Shown here: one piece after another, positions 7,793 through 16,567 of the stretch
Numbering within the stretch: the stretch's first letter is position 1
How the letters are laid out: each line of letters starts with the position of its first letter
Assembly: GCA_030612585.1 (NCBI GenBank)
Contig: JAUWNP010000001.1
Location: 19,450 to 83,449, forward strand
DNA: 64,000 bases
DNA from: Anaerolineae bacterium
GTDB taxonomy: Bacteria; Chloroflexota; Anaerolineae; B4-G1
Direction: 5' to 3'
Notes under the pieces: model-generated
Databases searched by the model: none
Seen by the model: the letters and a program-made list of their open reading frames with translations, nothing else
What the model was told of the DNA's origin: nothing
Made by a program: the position numbers and the translations under genes

Positions 7793-9010
7793 ATGGCAAA
7801 GAAGTCCAAAAGCCGTGCGCCAAGGAAATTGACGCATAAGCAACACTCCCGCCTGGAGCGGGAAAGGAGTATGAAGAGGCTCCTCATCTGGGGCGTGACC
7901 GTCGTGGGGATCGCGGTTGTGGGCATTATGGTCTATGGCCTCGTCGTCGAAAAGGTCATCAAGGCCCGCGAGCCGGTCGCCATCGTGGGCGGAACTTCTA
8001 TCACGACGGCTGAGTATCAGGCTCGAGTGCGCTTTATGCAGATGCGGATGCAAAACGAACTCCAATACTGGCTCCAGCAGCAACAGGCTCTCGATCCGAC
8101 GGACCAGAGTATGCAGTTCTATCTGGAGTATATCCAGGGGAACATTCGCGACTTGCAAACCAGGTTATCGCCGGCGAACGCACCGGTCATTGGCGAGCAA
8201 TTTCTCGATCAGTTGATTCAGGAGGAGTTGGTACATCAGGAGGCGGATCGCCGTGGCATTGCTGTTGCGCCGGAGGAAGTGCAGCGGGAGATCGAGCGTT
8301 ACTTCGGCTATGACCGGGATCCTGTCACCCCCACGCCAGGGCCTACTGTCGTCACATCTCCCTTGACGCTGACAGAAGTGCTCACTCCTACGCCGACGAC
8401 CGTTCCGCCACCGACACCAACTCCGATGACTGAGGAGGAGTTCCGCCGATCGTACAGTACTTATCTGGAGCAGTCTTTGAAACCACTGGATGTTTCGGAG
8501 CAGCAATACCGTTCCTGGGTCGAGGCATCGCTGTTGGTTGAGAAGTTGCAGGAGCAGATGAGTGCAGAAGTTCCCACTGTGGCCGATCAAGTCAAACTGT
8601 GGCTCCTGGCCGTGGATAGCGAGGAACGGGCGAATGAACTGGCTGCCCGGCTAGGTACGGGGGAGGATTTCCAGGCCTTGGCAGATGAGTTGGAGGAGGG
8701 GGAGGATGAGGAGGTCGCCGGATACGGCACCGAATTGAGTTGGTTCCCCAAAGGCATGTTGGAAAGCAATCTTGGCACGGAGTTGGCCGATCTGGCGTTC
8801 AGTCTGGAGGTGGGGGAGCACAGTCAACCAGTGCTGCGTCAGGATGATACGCAGTATTATATCATCGAGGTGGTGGGCCACGAGGAGCGGGAATTGGACT
8901 CGTTTGTGCATCAGCAACTGGGGGCAGATGCGTTTCAGGAATGGCTGGACGCTCAACAGGTTTTGGTGGAGCGAAAGATGTATGGTGATCGCGTGCCGGC
9001 GGAACCGTAA
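7793..9010 (+). CDS. Membrane-anchored parvulin-type peptidyl-prolyl isomerase (SurA/PrsA-like)
   Basis: A protein of 405 residues. A Lys/Arg-rich cytoplasmic N-terminus (KKSKSRAPRKL) precedes one membrane helix (LLIWGVTVVGIAVVGIMVYG, about 26-45). A SurA-N-like helical region (SITTAEYQARVRFMQMRM, then LIQEELVHQEADRRGIAV) is followed by a Thr/Pro-rich linker near 180-215. The C-terminal PpiC domain contains LLAVDSEERANELAARL, ELSWFPKG and VGEHSQPVLRQDDTQYYIIEV. It probably assists folding of exported proteins outside the membrane. The ATG at 7793 follows GAGAGG; an upstream in-frame start at 7763 lies in repeat-like sequence. A terminator at 9029 ends the unit. Confidence 0.85.
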   Translation: MAKKSKSRAPRKLTHKQHSRLERERSMKRLLIWGVTVVGIAVVGIMVYGLVVEKVIKAREPVAIVGGTSITTAEYQARVRFMQMRMQNELQYWLQQQQALDPTDQSMQFYLEYIQGNIRDLQTRLSPANAPVIGEQFLDQLIQEELVHQEADRRGIAVAPEEVQREIERYFGYDRDPVTPTPGPTVVTSPLTLTEVLTPTPTTVPPPTPTPMTEEEFRRSYSTYLEQSLKPLDVSEQQYRSWVEASLLVEKLQEQMSAEVPTVADQVKLWLLAVDSEERANELAARLGTGEDFQALADELEEGEDEEVAGYGTELSWFPKGMLESNLGTELADLAFSLEVGEHSQPVLRQDDTQYYIIEVVGHEERELDSFVHQQLGADAFQEWLDAQQVLVERKMYGDRVPAEP

Positions 9011-9028
9011 CTCATGGCTTGCAATGAG

Positions 9029-9065
9029 GAGCCCGGCTTCTGGCAGAGGCCGGGCTCTTGTTTTA
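9029..9065. terminator. Bidirectional rho-independent terminator
   Basis: A perfect 9-bp stem GAGCCCGGC/GCCGGGCTC (9029-9037 and 9049-9057) with an 11-nt loop is followed by TTGTTTT on the plus strand. It lies between the convergent parvulin gene and rel and can serve the parvulin gene, possibly both. Confidence 0.8.
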
Positions 9066-11219
9066 TCCCGTGTGTCGCCGGGCTGCGATCACGTTGGGCA
9101 GCCGCTCAATCTTGGTCAGCACACGGCTGAGTTGTGCGATGTTGTTGATTTCGACGGTGATGTATAATGTGGCGATGTTTTTCCGGCGGCCCACATTGAC
9201 GGCTGGCATGTTGATGCGGTCGGCGCTGATGATGCCGGTGATCTCATGTAATAGCCCGGTGCGATCATAGGCCGTGATGCAAACCGTGACTGGGAAGGTC
9301 TGCGACCGGCTGCCCCAACTGACTTCTATCAGCCGCTCCGTATCTCTCAGGCGCAAGATGTTAGGGCAATCGCGGCGATGGATGGTGACGCCCCGCCCGC
9401 GGGTGACGTAGCCGGTGATTTCATCTCCTGGCAGCGGATGGCAGCACCGCGCCAGCCGGGTCAGTAGGCCACCGGTGCCCTGTACCTGGATGCCCTTGAT
9501 GGTCTGCGTGGGGATAGGGGGTATAGAAGGTGGCCTCTTTTCCTCGCGCGGGCGCGTATCGGAGATTTTGCCAGCGATTTGCTGACTGTTGATGTCCCCA
9601 AAGCCGACGGCGGAGTGGAAGTCGTCGAGTTTCTCGTAGTTGAAGAGTCTGGCAACCGCTTCGTGGCTGAGGTGTTCCATTCCCAGACGATTCAGTTCGC
9701 GCTCGACGACCTCTCGCCCTTGGACGATGTTCTGTTGCCGATCCTGACGGCGGAACCACTGGCGGATCTTAGTGCGGGCGCGAGTGGTTTTGATGTAGCC
9801 CAGTGCCGGATTGAGCCAGTCACGGCTGGGTGCGCCCCGCTTGCTGGTAACTATCTCCACCCGATCGCCAGTGCGCAGTTGATAGTCCAGCCCAACCCAT
9901 CTGTCGTTGATTCTGGCGCCCCGGCAGCGGTGGCCGATCTCGGTGTGCACGTGGTAGGCGAAGTCAATCGGTGTCGCGCCGACTGGCAGGTCAATGATCT
10001 TGCCTTTGGGAGTGAAGGCGTAAACCCGGTCCTGGAAGATGTCGGTCTTCATCGCGTCCACGAATTCACTGGCGTCGGTGACCTCTTGTCGCCATTCCAT
10101 AAGCGAACGCAGCCAGGCGATCTTGGCCTCGAAGACTTGGTCCCGCTTGCCTCCCTCCTTGTAGCGCCAGTGTGCGGCTATACCGTATTCTGCGAGGCGA
10201 TGCATCTCCCTGGTGCGAATCTGCACCTCCAGCGTCTTACCGTCGTCGCCAACGACCGCTGTGTGCAGGCTTTGGTACATGTTGTCCTTGGGGGTGGCGA
10301 TATAGTCGTCGAATTCGCCGGGGATAGGTTTCCATAGTCCATGCACGATGCCCAGGATGCGGTAGCAGTCGGGGATGGTGTGGGTGGTAACGCGGATGCC
10401 GCGAATGTCGTAGACCTGGCTGAAGGGTACGCCCTTGCGTCGCATCTTGCGTTGGATGCTGTAGATGTGCTTGGGTCGGCCGGAGATCTCTGCCTTGATG
10501 TTTTCCTTGGCCAGTTCTTGCATCAGGATCTCGGCGTGGCGTTGAATGCTGGCCTCGCGCTCCAGGCGGCGCTCTGTGATGAGGGTTGCGATCTCGGCAT
10601 AGGTGACTGGGTCAAGGTGGTGGAGACTCAGATCTTCCAGTTCCCACTTCCACTGCCACACGCCCAGCCGGTTGGCCAGCGGAGCGAATATCTCCAGCGT
10701 CTCGCGGGCGAAGGCCTTGCGGCGTTCTTCTGAAAGGGGGGCAAGCGTGCGCATGTTATGCATACGGTCGGCCAGTTTGATGATCACGACGCGGATGTCC
10801 TCTGCCATGGCGAGGAACATCTTGCGCAGGCTTTCGGACTCCTGCTCGTTGCGTAATCCCTCGCTCTTCTGGCTGAGCTTATCAATCTGCTCCAGTTTGG
10901 TCATGCCATCTACCAGGCTGGCTACATAAGGGCCGAATTCTTGTGCCAACCATTTCAGGTCAACGTCGGAATCCTCGACCACATCGTGCAGCAGGCCAGC
11001 GGCGATGGTGACCGGGTCCATCCCCATGTCGGCCAGCAGGAGGGCCACAGCCAAAGGGTGTTGAATGTAGGGTTCACCGGACTTGCGTATCTGGCCAGCG
11101 TGGGCTTGTTCGGCCACAGTGTAAGCGTGTTTGATGAGCGTCCGCGCGTCGTCAGCCCGTTCGCCGGGTGGGATGTGCTCCAGTATGTCAGAAATGTCGA
11201 GGAGGGGCTGTTTACTCAT
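9063..11219 (-). CDS. rel: Bifunctional (p)ppGpp synthetase/hydrolase, Rel/SpoT family
   Basis: A full-length long RSH protein of 718 residues. The N-terminal HD hydrolase domain retains HDVVEDSD, the metal site. The synthetase domain shows VYDIRGIRV, YQSLHTAVVG and QIRTREMHRLAEYGIAAHW. A TGS domain (VYAFTPKGKIIDLPVGATP), a zinc-finger-like segment (LARCCHPLPGDEITGYVTRG) and a C-terminal ACT domain follow. Both activities appear intact, so it likely makes and degrades the alarmone in response to starvation sensed on the ribosome. It is convergent with the parvulin gene and has its own promoter at 11250-11277. Confidence 0.96.
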   Translation of the reverse strand: MSKQPLLDISDILEHIPPGERADDARTLIKHAYTVAEQAHAGQIRKSGEPYIQHPLAVALLLADMGMDPVTIAAGLLHDVVEDSDVDLKWLAQEFGPYVASLVDGMTKLEQIDKLSQKSEGLRNEQESESLRKMFLAMAEDIRVVIIKLADRMHNMRTLAPLSEERRKAFARETLEIFAPLANRLGVWQWKWELEDLSLHHLDPVTYAEIATLITERRLEREASIQRHAEILMQELAKENIKAEISGRPKHIYSIQRKMRRKGVPFSQVYDIRGIRVTTHTIPDCYRILGIVHGLWKPIPGEFDDYIATPKDNMYQSLHTAVVGDDGKTLEVQIRTREMHRLAEYGIAAHWRYKEGGKRDQVFEAKIAWLRSLMEWRQEVTDASEFVDAMKTDIFQDRVYAFTPKGKIIDLPVGATPIDFAYHVHTEIGHRCRGARINDRWVGLDYQLRTGDRVEIVTSKRGAPSRDWLNPALGYIKTTRARTKIRQWFRRQDRQQNIVQGREVVERELNRLGMEHLSHEAVARLFNYEKLDDFHSAVGFGDINSQQIAGKISDTRPREEKRPPSIPPIPTQTIKGIQVQGTGGLLTRLARCCHPLPGDEITGYVTRGRGVTIHRRDCPNILRLRDTERLIEVSWGSRSQTFPVTVCITAYDRTGLLHEITGIISADRINMPAVNVGRRKNIATLYITVEINNIAQLSRVLTKIERLPNVIAARRHTG

Positions 11220-11249
11220 CTCTGCTCGTGATTACATGGTCCTTATGTC

Positions 11250-11277
11250 AGTATAATCCGGTTGGTGGATTTGTCAA
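11250..11277 (-). promoter_or_regulatory. Promoter of rel
   Basis: On the minus strand a consensus TTGACA (11277-11272) and TATACT (11255-11250) are 16 bp apart, about 30 bp ahead of the rel start codon. Confidence 0.65.
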
Positions 11278-11295
11278 CGGTCAGAAAGAGTAACA

Positions 11296-11361
11296 AGGAT
11301 GCAAGTAGGCAAGTGCACAAGTGCACGAGTGGACAGGTACACAAGTGCACAAGGTCCATCG
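11296..11361. repeat. Short interspersed AAGTGCAC repeats
   Basis: An intergenic stretch with repeated variants of AAGTGCACA/AGTGGACAGGTACAC, a set of near-tandem units around the palindrome GTGCAC. It lies between the rel and rsmD promoters. No coding potential is seen. Confidence 0.55.
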
Positions 11362-11372
11362 TTTACTTGTAT

Positions 11373-11401
11373 TTGTCTCATTGTCCATTTCCCTGTATAG
11401 T
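11373..11401 (+). promoter_or_regulatory. Promoter of rsmD
   Basis: TTGTCT (11373-11378) and TATAGT (11396-11401) are separated by 17 bp, 35 bp before the GTG start. Confidence 0.5.
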
Positions 11402-11436
11402 CGTATGTGTGAGTGCAGTCGGAGAGGAGGGGTGCT

Positions 11437-12021
11437 GTGCGTGTCATCGCGGGTAAGGCAAAGGGGCATAGGCTGAAATCGGTGCCTGGGGGAGGGACAC
11501 GGCCAATCACGGACCGGGCCAAATCGGCGCTTTTTAACATCATTGGCAACGACATAATTGGCTGCCGTTTTCTGGATCTCTTTGCCGGTACCGGACAGGT
11601 CGGGATTGAGGCTTTAAGCCGGGGAGCAGTGGGGGCTGTCTTTGTGGAGCGGGCGGGGGCGGCGTTGCGCACTATCCGTGAGAATCTGGCTCACACCCGG
11701 CTGGAGGCCAGAGCACGGGTGGTACGGACCGACGTATTCGATTTCCTGGCCGCTCAGGTGGAGCCAGCGGAGCCGTTCGACTATGTCTACATCGCACCGC
11801 CACAGTACCGGGGCCTGTGGGTGAGGACACTGCGGGCGCTGGATGCCAGTCCCGGCTGGCTGACCGACGATGGCTGGACCATCGCGCAGATTCATCCACG
11901 GGAGTACGAGGAACTGGCGTTGGAGTACCTGGCGCTCTTTGACCAGCGCACCTACGGAAGTGTGATGCTCTGTTTCTATTGCGTGATGCGTAAGGCGAAT
12001 CAGGCCGCGATGCGCCGGTAA
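11437..12021 (+). CDS. rsmD: 16S rRNA (guanine(966)-N2)-methyltransferase RsmD-like
   Basis: A Rossmann methyltransferase of 194 residues. It begins VRVIAGKAKGHRLKSVPGGG, the standard RsmD start, followed by RPITDRAKSALFNI and the SAM-binding motif FLDLFAGTGQVGIEALSRGA. The motif IV position reads IAPPQYRGLW where the family usually has (D/N)PPY, so the first residue of the catalytic tetrad is Ala. The GTG at 11437 is preceded by GGAGAGGAGG; an in-frame start at 11413 would add eight unusual residues. The 3' end overlaps the convergent phosphorylase gene by 22 bp. Confidence 0.88.
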   Translation: MRVIAGKAKGHRLKSVPGGGTRPITDRAKSALFNIIGNDIIGCRFLDLFAGTGQVGIEALSRGAVGAVFVERAGAALRTIRENLAHTRLEARARVVRTDVFDFLAAQVEPAEPFDYVYIAPPQYRGLWVRTLRALDASPGWLTDDGWTIAQIHPREYEELALEYLALFDQRTYGSVMLCFYCVMRKANQAAMRR

Positions 12022-13307
12022 AACAGCGGCAAGCGATGGACGGGGACGTCGCTGAAGGTATGTGCGGTCAGCACCCGCTCGCGGGCCGCCACCAGTTTCG
12101 CCTCATCGTTGGCGTGAATGGTAAACAGTGGTGTGTTCTTCTGTACCAAATCGCCCACTTTGTAGTGCACGATCACGCCGACGCTGTGATCAATCGGGTC
12201 GCCGATCTCCTCCCGTCCGCCACCTAGATCTACTACAGCCTTTCCCACCTCAGCCGCGTTCACATTGGCCAGGTAGCCACTGCGCGGCGCAGGCACGGGC
12301 TCGATCAGCCTGGCCTTGGGCAATCGTTCCGGCTCGTCAACGTAGCGCACGTCGCCGTCCTGGGCCTCTACCATATCCTTGAACTTGTGCCAGGCTGCCC
12401 CGGAAGCGAGTGTCTCCAGTGCCAGCGTGAGCGCAGCGTTGGCATCAGTAGCCTTGTTGCCGAGCATCAGCATCTCCGCTGCCACGACCAGGCAGTGCTC
12501 GCGGAAGTCGGCGGGACCACCCTCGTGCAGCGTGTTGATCGCCTCCTGTACCTCCAGTGCGTTTCCCACCGCCCAGCCCAGTGGCTGGTTCATGTCAGAG
12601 ATGAGCGCGACTATGCGACGCCCGACCCGGGTTCCCATAAGAACCATAGCCTCGGCCAGAATCTCTGCATCCTCCAGCGTTTTCATGAAGGCACCGTTGC
12701 CCATCTTGACATCCAACACGATGGCGTTGGCGCCAGCAGCGATTTTCTTGCTCATAATCGAACCGACGATGAGGGGAGTGGACTCTACAGTGGCCGTCAC
12801 GTCGCGCAGGGTGTACAGTTTGAGGTCGGCCGGGGCCAGGTCGGCGGTCTGCCCGGTCAGTACGATGCCAATCTCACTGAGTTGGGCCCTGAGTTCGGCT
12901 TCGCTCAAGTCGGTGCGGTAGCCGGGAATAGATTCCAGTTTGTCCACCGTCCCGCCGCTGAAGCCCAGCCCGCGCCCTGTCATCTTGGCGACCGGCAACC
13001 CACAGGCCGCAACCAACGGTGCAACGACCAGGCTGACCTTGTCGCCTACGCCGCCCGTGGAGTGCTTGTCCACCACGAGGGGGGCGACGTCCTTCAGGTC
13101 GAGCACGTCACCTGAGTGGGCCATCGCCAGCGTCAGATCGTGCATTTCGCGGTCGGTCATACCCTGCAAGTACACAGCCATCAGCCAGGCGGCAGCCTGG
13201 TAGTCGGGAATCTCTCCTCGGGTGTATCCCTGGATGAAAAACTCAATCTCCTCCCGCGAGATTTCAACTCCATCCCGTTTCTTGGTGATGATATCGATAG
13301 CATGCAC
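12000..13307 (-). CDS. pdp: Pyrimidine-nucleoside phosphorylase / thymidine phosphorylase
   Basis: A protein of 435 residues, the usual family length. It splits uridine or thymidine with phosphate into base and (deoxy)ribose-1-phosphate. The signature VVDKHSTGGVGDKVSL near residue 80 provides phosphate contacts; VAKMTGRGLGFSGGTVDKLESIPG and VGSIMSKKIAAGANAIVLDVKMGNGAFM are also conserved. The GTG at 13307 is preferred to the long upstream extension because GAGGAGG lies 6 nt before it and MHAIDIITKKRDG is the normal N-terminus. The conserved Met/Lys context favours the broad-specificity Pdp type, but DeoA cannot be excluded. Confidence 0.93.
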   Translation of the reverse strand: MHAIDIITKKRDGVEISREEIEFFIQGYTRGEIPDYQAAAWLMAVYLQGMTDREMHDLTLAMAHSGDVLDLKDVAPLVVDKHSTGGVGDKVSLVVAPLVAACGLPVAKMTGRGLGFSGGTVDKLESIPGYRTDLSEAELRAQLSEIGIVLTGQTADLAPADLKLYTLRDVTATVESTPLIVGSIMSKKIAAGANAIVLDVKMGNGAFMKTLEDAEILAEAMVLMGTRVGRRIVALISDMNQPLGWAVGNALEVQEAINTLHEGGPADFREHCLVVAAEMLMLGNKATDANAALTLALETLASGAAWHKFKDMVEAQDGDVRYVDEPERLPKARLIEPVPAPRSGYLANVNAAEVGKAVVDLGGGREEIGDPIDHSVGVIVHYKVGDLVQKNTPLFTIHANDEAKLVAARERVLTAHTFSDVPVHRLPLFYRRIAA

Positions 13308-13394
13308 GGCTTGCCTCCTCACATTTGACTCGTGAAGCGAGATAACGTTTTGTGTACCATGTGGTATTATAGCACAGGATTCTATCAAGGGAAA

Positions 13395-13423
13395 TTGCCT
13401 TTGATCCCGATTGACGCTATAAT
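13395..13423 (+). promoter_or_regulatory. Promoter of the deaminase-CYTH gene
   Basis: TTGCCT (13395-13400) and TATAAT (13418-13423) are 17 bp apart, 30 bp upstream of the ATG. A minus-strand TATAAT near 13367-13372 may serve the divergent phosphorylase gene. Confidence 0.55.
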
Positions 13424-13453
13424 AGGCTACTTTGCTGTGGGGAGAATGATACG

Positions 13454-15454
13454 ATGACTGAAGTAGACACGATTCTGACCGGTGGCAGCGTTGCCACAAT
13501 GAACGATGATTTTGCTCTCTTCACCTCCGGCGCGGTTGCCGTTCGCGATGGTATCATTGAGGGTGTCGGGCCGGCCGACCAGATTGCGGCCGCGTATACC
13601 GCAGATGAAGTCGTGGATTGCAGTGGATGTGCTGTTATTCCGGGTCTGATCAATGCTCACACTCACGCTCCGATGACTCTGCTCAGGGGACTGGCTGACG
13701 ACCTACGGCTGGACGTCTGGTTAATGGGCTACATTATGCCTGTGGAGCGGGAGTTTGTGCGGCCTGATTTCTGCTGGCTGGGCACGCAATTGGCCTGCGC
13801 TGAGATGATTCGCTCCGGCACAACCTGTTTTGCCGACATGTACTACTACGAGGAGACCGTAGCCGACGCGGCGGCTCAGGCCGGTATACGGGCAGTTTGC
13901 GCCGAGACGGTGCTCAAGTTCCCCACGCCCGACGCGCTGAGTTACGACGAGGGTCTGGAGCACGCCCGCGACTTCATCATGCGCTGGAAAGGGCACCCGC
14001 TGATTACGCCGGCGGTGGGGCCTCACACCCCTTACACGACGACAGCTGAACTGTTGCAGGCCTGCGCCCAACTGGCACTAGAGTTCGACGTGCCGCTCCA
14101 CATCCACATCGCCGAGACCTTGCAGGAGGTGGAGGAGCACCGGGCTGAATACGGGATGCCGATGGTGCCTTGGGTGAAGAAACAGGGCGTTTTCGAAGCC
14201 AAGGTCACCGCTGCCCACTGTGTCCACCTGGATGAGGGGGAGATGCACACGCTGCTGCACCACGGGGTCGGCGTGGCGCACAATCCTACTAGCAACCTCA
14301 AACTGGCCAGCGGTATCGCGCCGGTGGTGCGCATGCTGGAACTGGGACTCAACGTGGGCATCGGCACCGATGGCCCGGCCAGCAACAACGATCTGGACAT
14401 GTGGGAGGAGATGCGACTGGCAGCGCTACTGGCCAAGGGCGCGACCTCCGACCCCACGGCCCTGCCAGCGCGGCAGGCGCTGGCGATGGCGACCATCGGT
14501 GGGGCGCGGGCGCTGCACATGGACGAGTTCGTCGGCTCGTTGGAACCGGGCAAACGAGCCGATGTCACCGTGGTAGATATGTGCAACACCCATAATACCC
14601 CTAAGTTCTCGCGCGACCGGGAGGCGTTGTATGCCCAATTGGTCTACGCCGCCAAGGGCAGCGATGTAAGGGACGTGATGTGCCATGGGCAGTGGCTGAT
14701 GCGCGAGCGGAGGTTGCTCACGTTGGATGAGCAGGCATTGGGGGCCGAGGCAGCCGGCATAGCACGCAAGATTGACACGTTCCTCATCCAGCGCGAAGAA
14801 AGTGTGCTCAGCAAACTGTTGGTCATTGGCCAGGTGGCCCAGGAGAAGACGTTTGAAGTGCAGGTGAAGGTGCTCTTGACCGACGCGGCGCCGGTCGAGA
14901 GTCTGCTGGACGGGCCGGAGATTATGGTCCTCAAGCCCTCATTGCGTCGCCAGTACGATACTTATTTCCTGTTCGACGATCCTTACCATAGCCGCATTCG
15001 CTACCGGGAGGATGAGTTGTTGGATGAGGATGGTCAGGTGCAGGATGTGTTCTACCGGCTGACGCTGACCGGCGAGATGAAGGAGCGGGAGTATGTCAGG
15101 TCGGTATTGCTCTCGCGTTCTCGCTTCGATGCACCGGCGACGCGCAGCCTGCGCTTCTATCGCGAGTACTTCCAACCGGTGACCGAGGTTGAGGTGCACA
15201 AAGAGCGACGGCGCTACCACGTGCGCTACGGTGGGACGGATTTCGCGGTCAATCTGGACCGGCTGACGAAGCCGGAGTTGCCGGTTGTGTTCCTGGAGAT
15301 CAAGAGCCGGACGTGGTCGAGGCAGGATGCGGAGCGGAAGGCAGAACTGATTGGCGAACTACTGGGGTTGCTCCATGTGCAGGAACCGGAGTTGGTGAGG
15401 CGGGAGTACGTGGAAGTGGCGATGGAGGCGGAGCGGTTGAGAGTCGGGGAATAG
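13454..15454 (+). CDS. MtaD/SAH-deaminase-type amidohydrolase fused to a C-terminal CYTH-like domain
   Basis: A protein of 666 residues, about 220 longer than its family. Residues 1-440 form a complete deaminase of the 5-methylthioadenosine/S-adenosylhomocysteine/5-deoxyadenosine type, with metal ligands in NAHTHAPM, HIHIAE, AAHCVHLD and GTDGPASNNDLDM. Residues 460-660 look like a CYTH (triphosphate tunnel/adenylate cyclase IV) fold: an opening FEVQVKV resembling ExExK, RIRYRED, EVHKERRRYHV, FAVNLDRLTK and VVFLEIKSRTWSRQ. The frame is continuous with no break. SD: GGGGAG upstream of the ATG. The aldolase gene follows by 40 bp. The deaminase assignment is secure; the CYTH call is from motif pattern only. 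Confidence 0.85.
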   Translation: MTEVDTILTGGSVATMNDDFALFTSGAVAVRDGIIEGVGPADQIAAAYTADEVVDCSGCAVIPGLINAHTHAPMTLLRGLADDLRLDVWLMGYIMPVEREFVRPDFCWLGTQLACAEMIRSGTTCFADMYYYEETVADAAAQAGIRAVCAETVLKFPTPDALSYDEGLEHARDFIMRWKGHPLITPAVGPHTPYTTTAELLQACAQLALEFDVPLHIHIAETLQEVEEHRAEYGMPMVPWVKKQGVFEAKVTAAHCVHLDEGEMHTLLHHGVGVAHNPTSNLKLASGIAPVVRMLELGLNVGIGTDGPASNNDLDMWEEMRLAALLAKGATSDPTALPARQALAMATIGGARALHMDEFVGSLEPGKRADVTVVDMCNTHNTPKFSRDREALYAQLVYAAKGSDVRDVMCHGQWLMRERRLLTLDEQALGAEAAGIARKIDTFLIQREESVLSKLLVIGQVAQEKTFEVQVKVLLTDAAPVESLLDGPEIMVLKPSLRRQYDTYFLFDDPYHSRIRYREDELLDEDGQVQDVFYRLTLTGEMKEREYVRSVLLSRSRFDAPATRSLRFYREYFQPVTEVEVHKERRRYHVRYGGTDFAVNLDRLTKPELPVVFLEIKSRTWSRQDAERKAELIGELLGLLHVQEPELVRREYVEVAMEAERLRVGE

Positions 15455-15493
15455 CGCCCGCCCATGGCAGGATTATACAAATAGGGAGGAAAT

Positions 15494-16546
15494 ATGACTA
15501 CTCAGATTCTAGACTTGTTGGGGGCAGAGGCCGAGAGATTGTTAAGCCACGAGTGTAGGGGTATCCCCAAGGAGATGTTGCATCTACCTGGGTCCGATTT
15601 TGTTGATCGGGTAATGGCCCAAACCGACCGTACTCCCACAGTGTTGCGTAACATGCAGACCATCTTCAACACCGGGCGGTTGGCCGGCGCGGGCTATCTT
15701 TCCATCCTTCCTGTTGACCAGGGGATTGAACACTCAGGCGGGGCCTCCTTTGCACCTAATCCTATCTACTTCGACCCCGAGAACATCGTCAAACTGGCTA
15801 TTGCGGGGGGCTGCAACGCTGTCGCCTCGACGTTAGGCGTGCTGGGGGCAGTGTCGCGCAAGTATGCACACAGAATTCCTTTTCTCGTCAAGTTCAACCA
15901 CAACGAATTGCTGACCTACCCCAGCATATATGACCAGACGCTGTTTGCCAGCGTACAGCAGGCCTTCGACCTGGGCGCGGTGGCCGTCGGAGCGACAGTG
16001 TACTACGGGTCTCCCGAATCACGTCGCCAGATCCAGGAAGTGAGCGCAGCCTTTGCTTATGCCCACGAACTGGGGATGGTCACGTTTCTGTGGGCTTATC
16101 TGCGTAACCCGGCCTTCAAGCACGAGGGTGTGGATTACCACGCCGCCGCCGACTTGACCGGGCAGGCCAACCACCTGGCCGCCACTATTGAGGCCGACAT
16201 CGTGAAGCAGAAACAGGCCCAGAACAACGGTGGTTACAGTGCCATCAAGTTCGGCCGTACGCACCCCAAGGTCTATAGCGAACTGACCAGCGACCATCCC
16301 ATTGACCTGGTGCGCTACCAGGTGGCCAACTGCTACATGGGTCGGGTTGGCCTAATCAATTCGGGAGGGGCGTCGGGGGAGAATGACCTGGCCCAGGCTG
16401 TGCGCACGGCGGTCATCAACAAGCGGGCTGGCGGCATGGGCCTCATCTCCGGGCGCAAGGCGTTCCAGAAGCCGATGGGCGAGGGCGTCAAACTGCTCAA
16501 CGCCATTCAAGATGTGTATCTGTCGGACGAGGTGACCATCGCCTGA
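15494..16546 (+). CDS. fbaB: Class I fructose-bisphosphate aldolase, DhnA/FbaB family
   Basis: A 350-residue aldolase of the archaeal/FbaB type that cleaves fructose-1,6-bisphosphate by a Schiff base. Visible landmarks are [20 protein letters not shown] near 75-95, [11 protein letters not shown] (a conserved Lys on a strand), [13 protein letters not shown] and [11 protein letters not shown], where the Lys is a candidate Schiff-base residue, plus [17 protein letters not shown]. The N-terminal extension ([18 protein letters not shown]) matches the longer FbaB form. The ATG follows AGGGAGGAAAT. It lies 40 bp after the deaminase-CYTH gene and may be co-transcribed; no functional link is evident. 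Confidence 0.93.
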   Translation: MTTQILDLLGAEAERLLSHECRGIPKEMLHLPGSDFVDRVMAQTDRTPTVLRNMQTIFNTGRLAGAGYLSILPVDQGIEHSGGASFAPNPIYFDPENIVKLAIAGGCNAVASTLGVLGAVSRKYAHRIPFLVKFNHNELLTYPSIYDQTLFASVQQAFDLGAVAVGATVYYGSPESRRQIQEVSAAFAYAHELGMVTFLWAYLRNPAFKHEGVDYHAAADLTGQANHLAATIEADIVKQKQAQNNGGYSAIKFGRTHPKVYSELTSDHPIDLVRYQVANCYMGRVGLINSGGASGENDLAQAVRTAVINKRAGGMGLISGRKAFQKPMGEGVKLLNAIQDVYLSDEVTIA

Positions 16547-16567
16547 AGGAATTTGAGATTGAGTGAT

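Noticed and set aside
8325..8440. Thr/Pro-rich segment in the parvulin, checked as a frameshift or insertion
   Set aside because: It is a normal linker in frame between two recognised domains.
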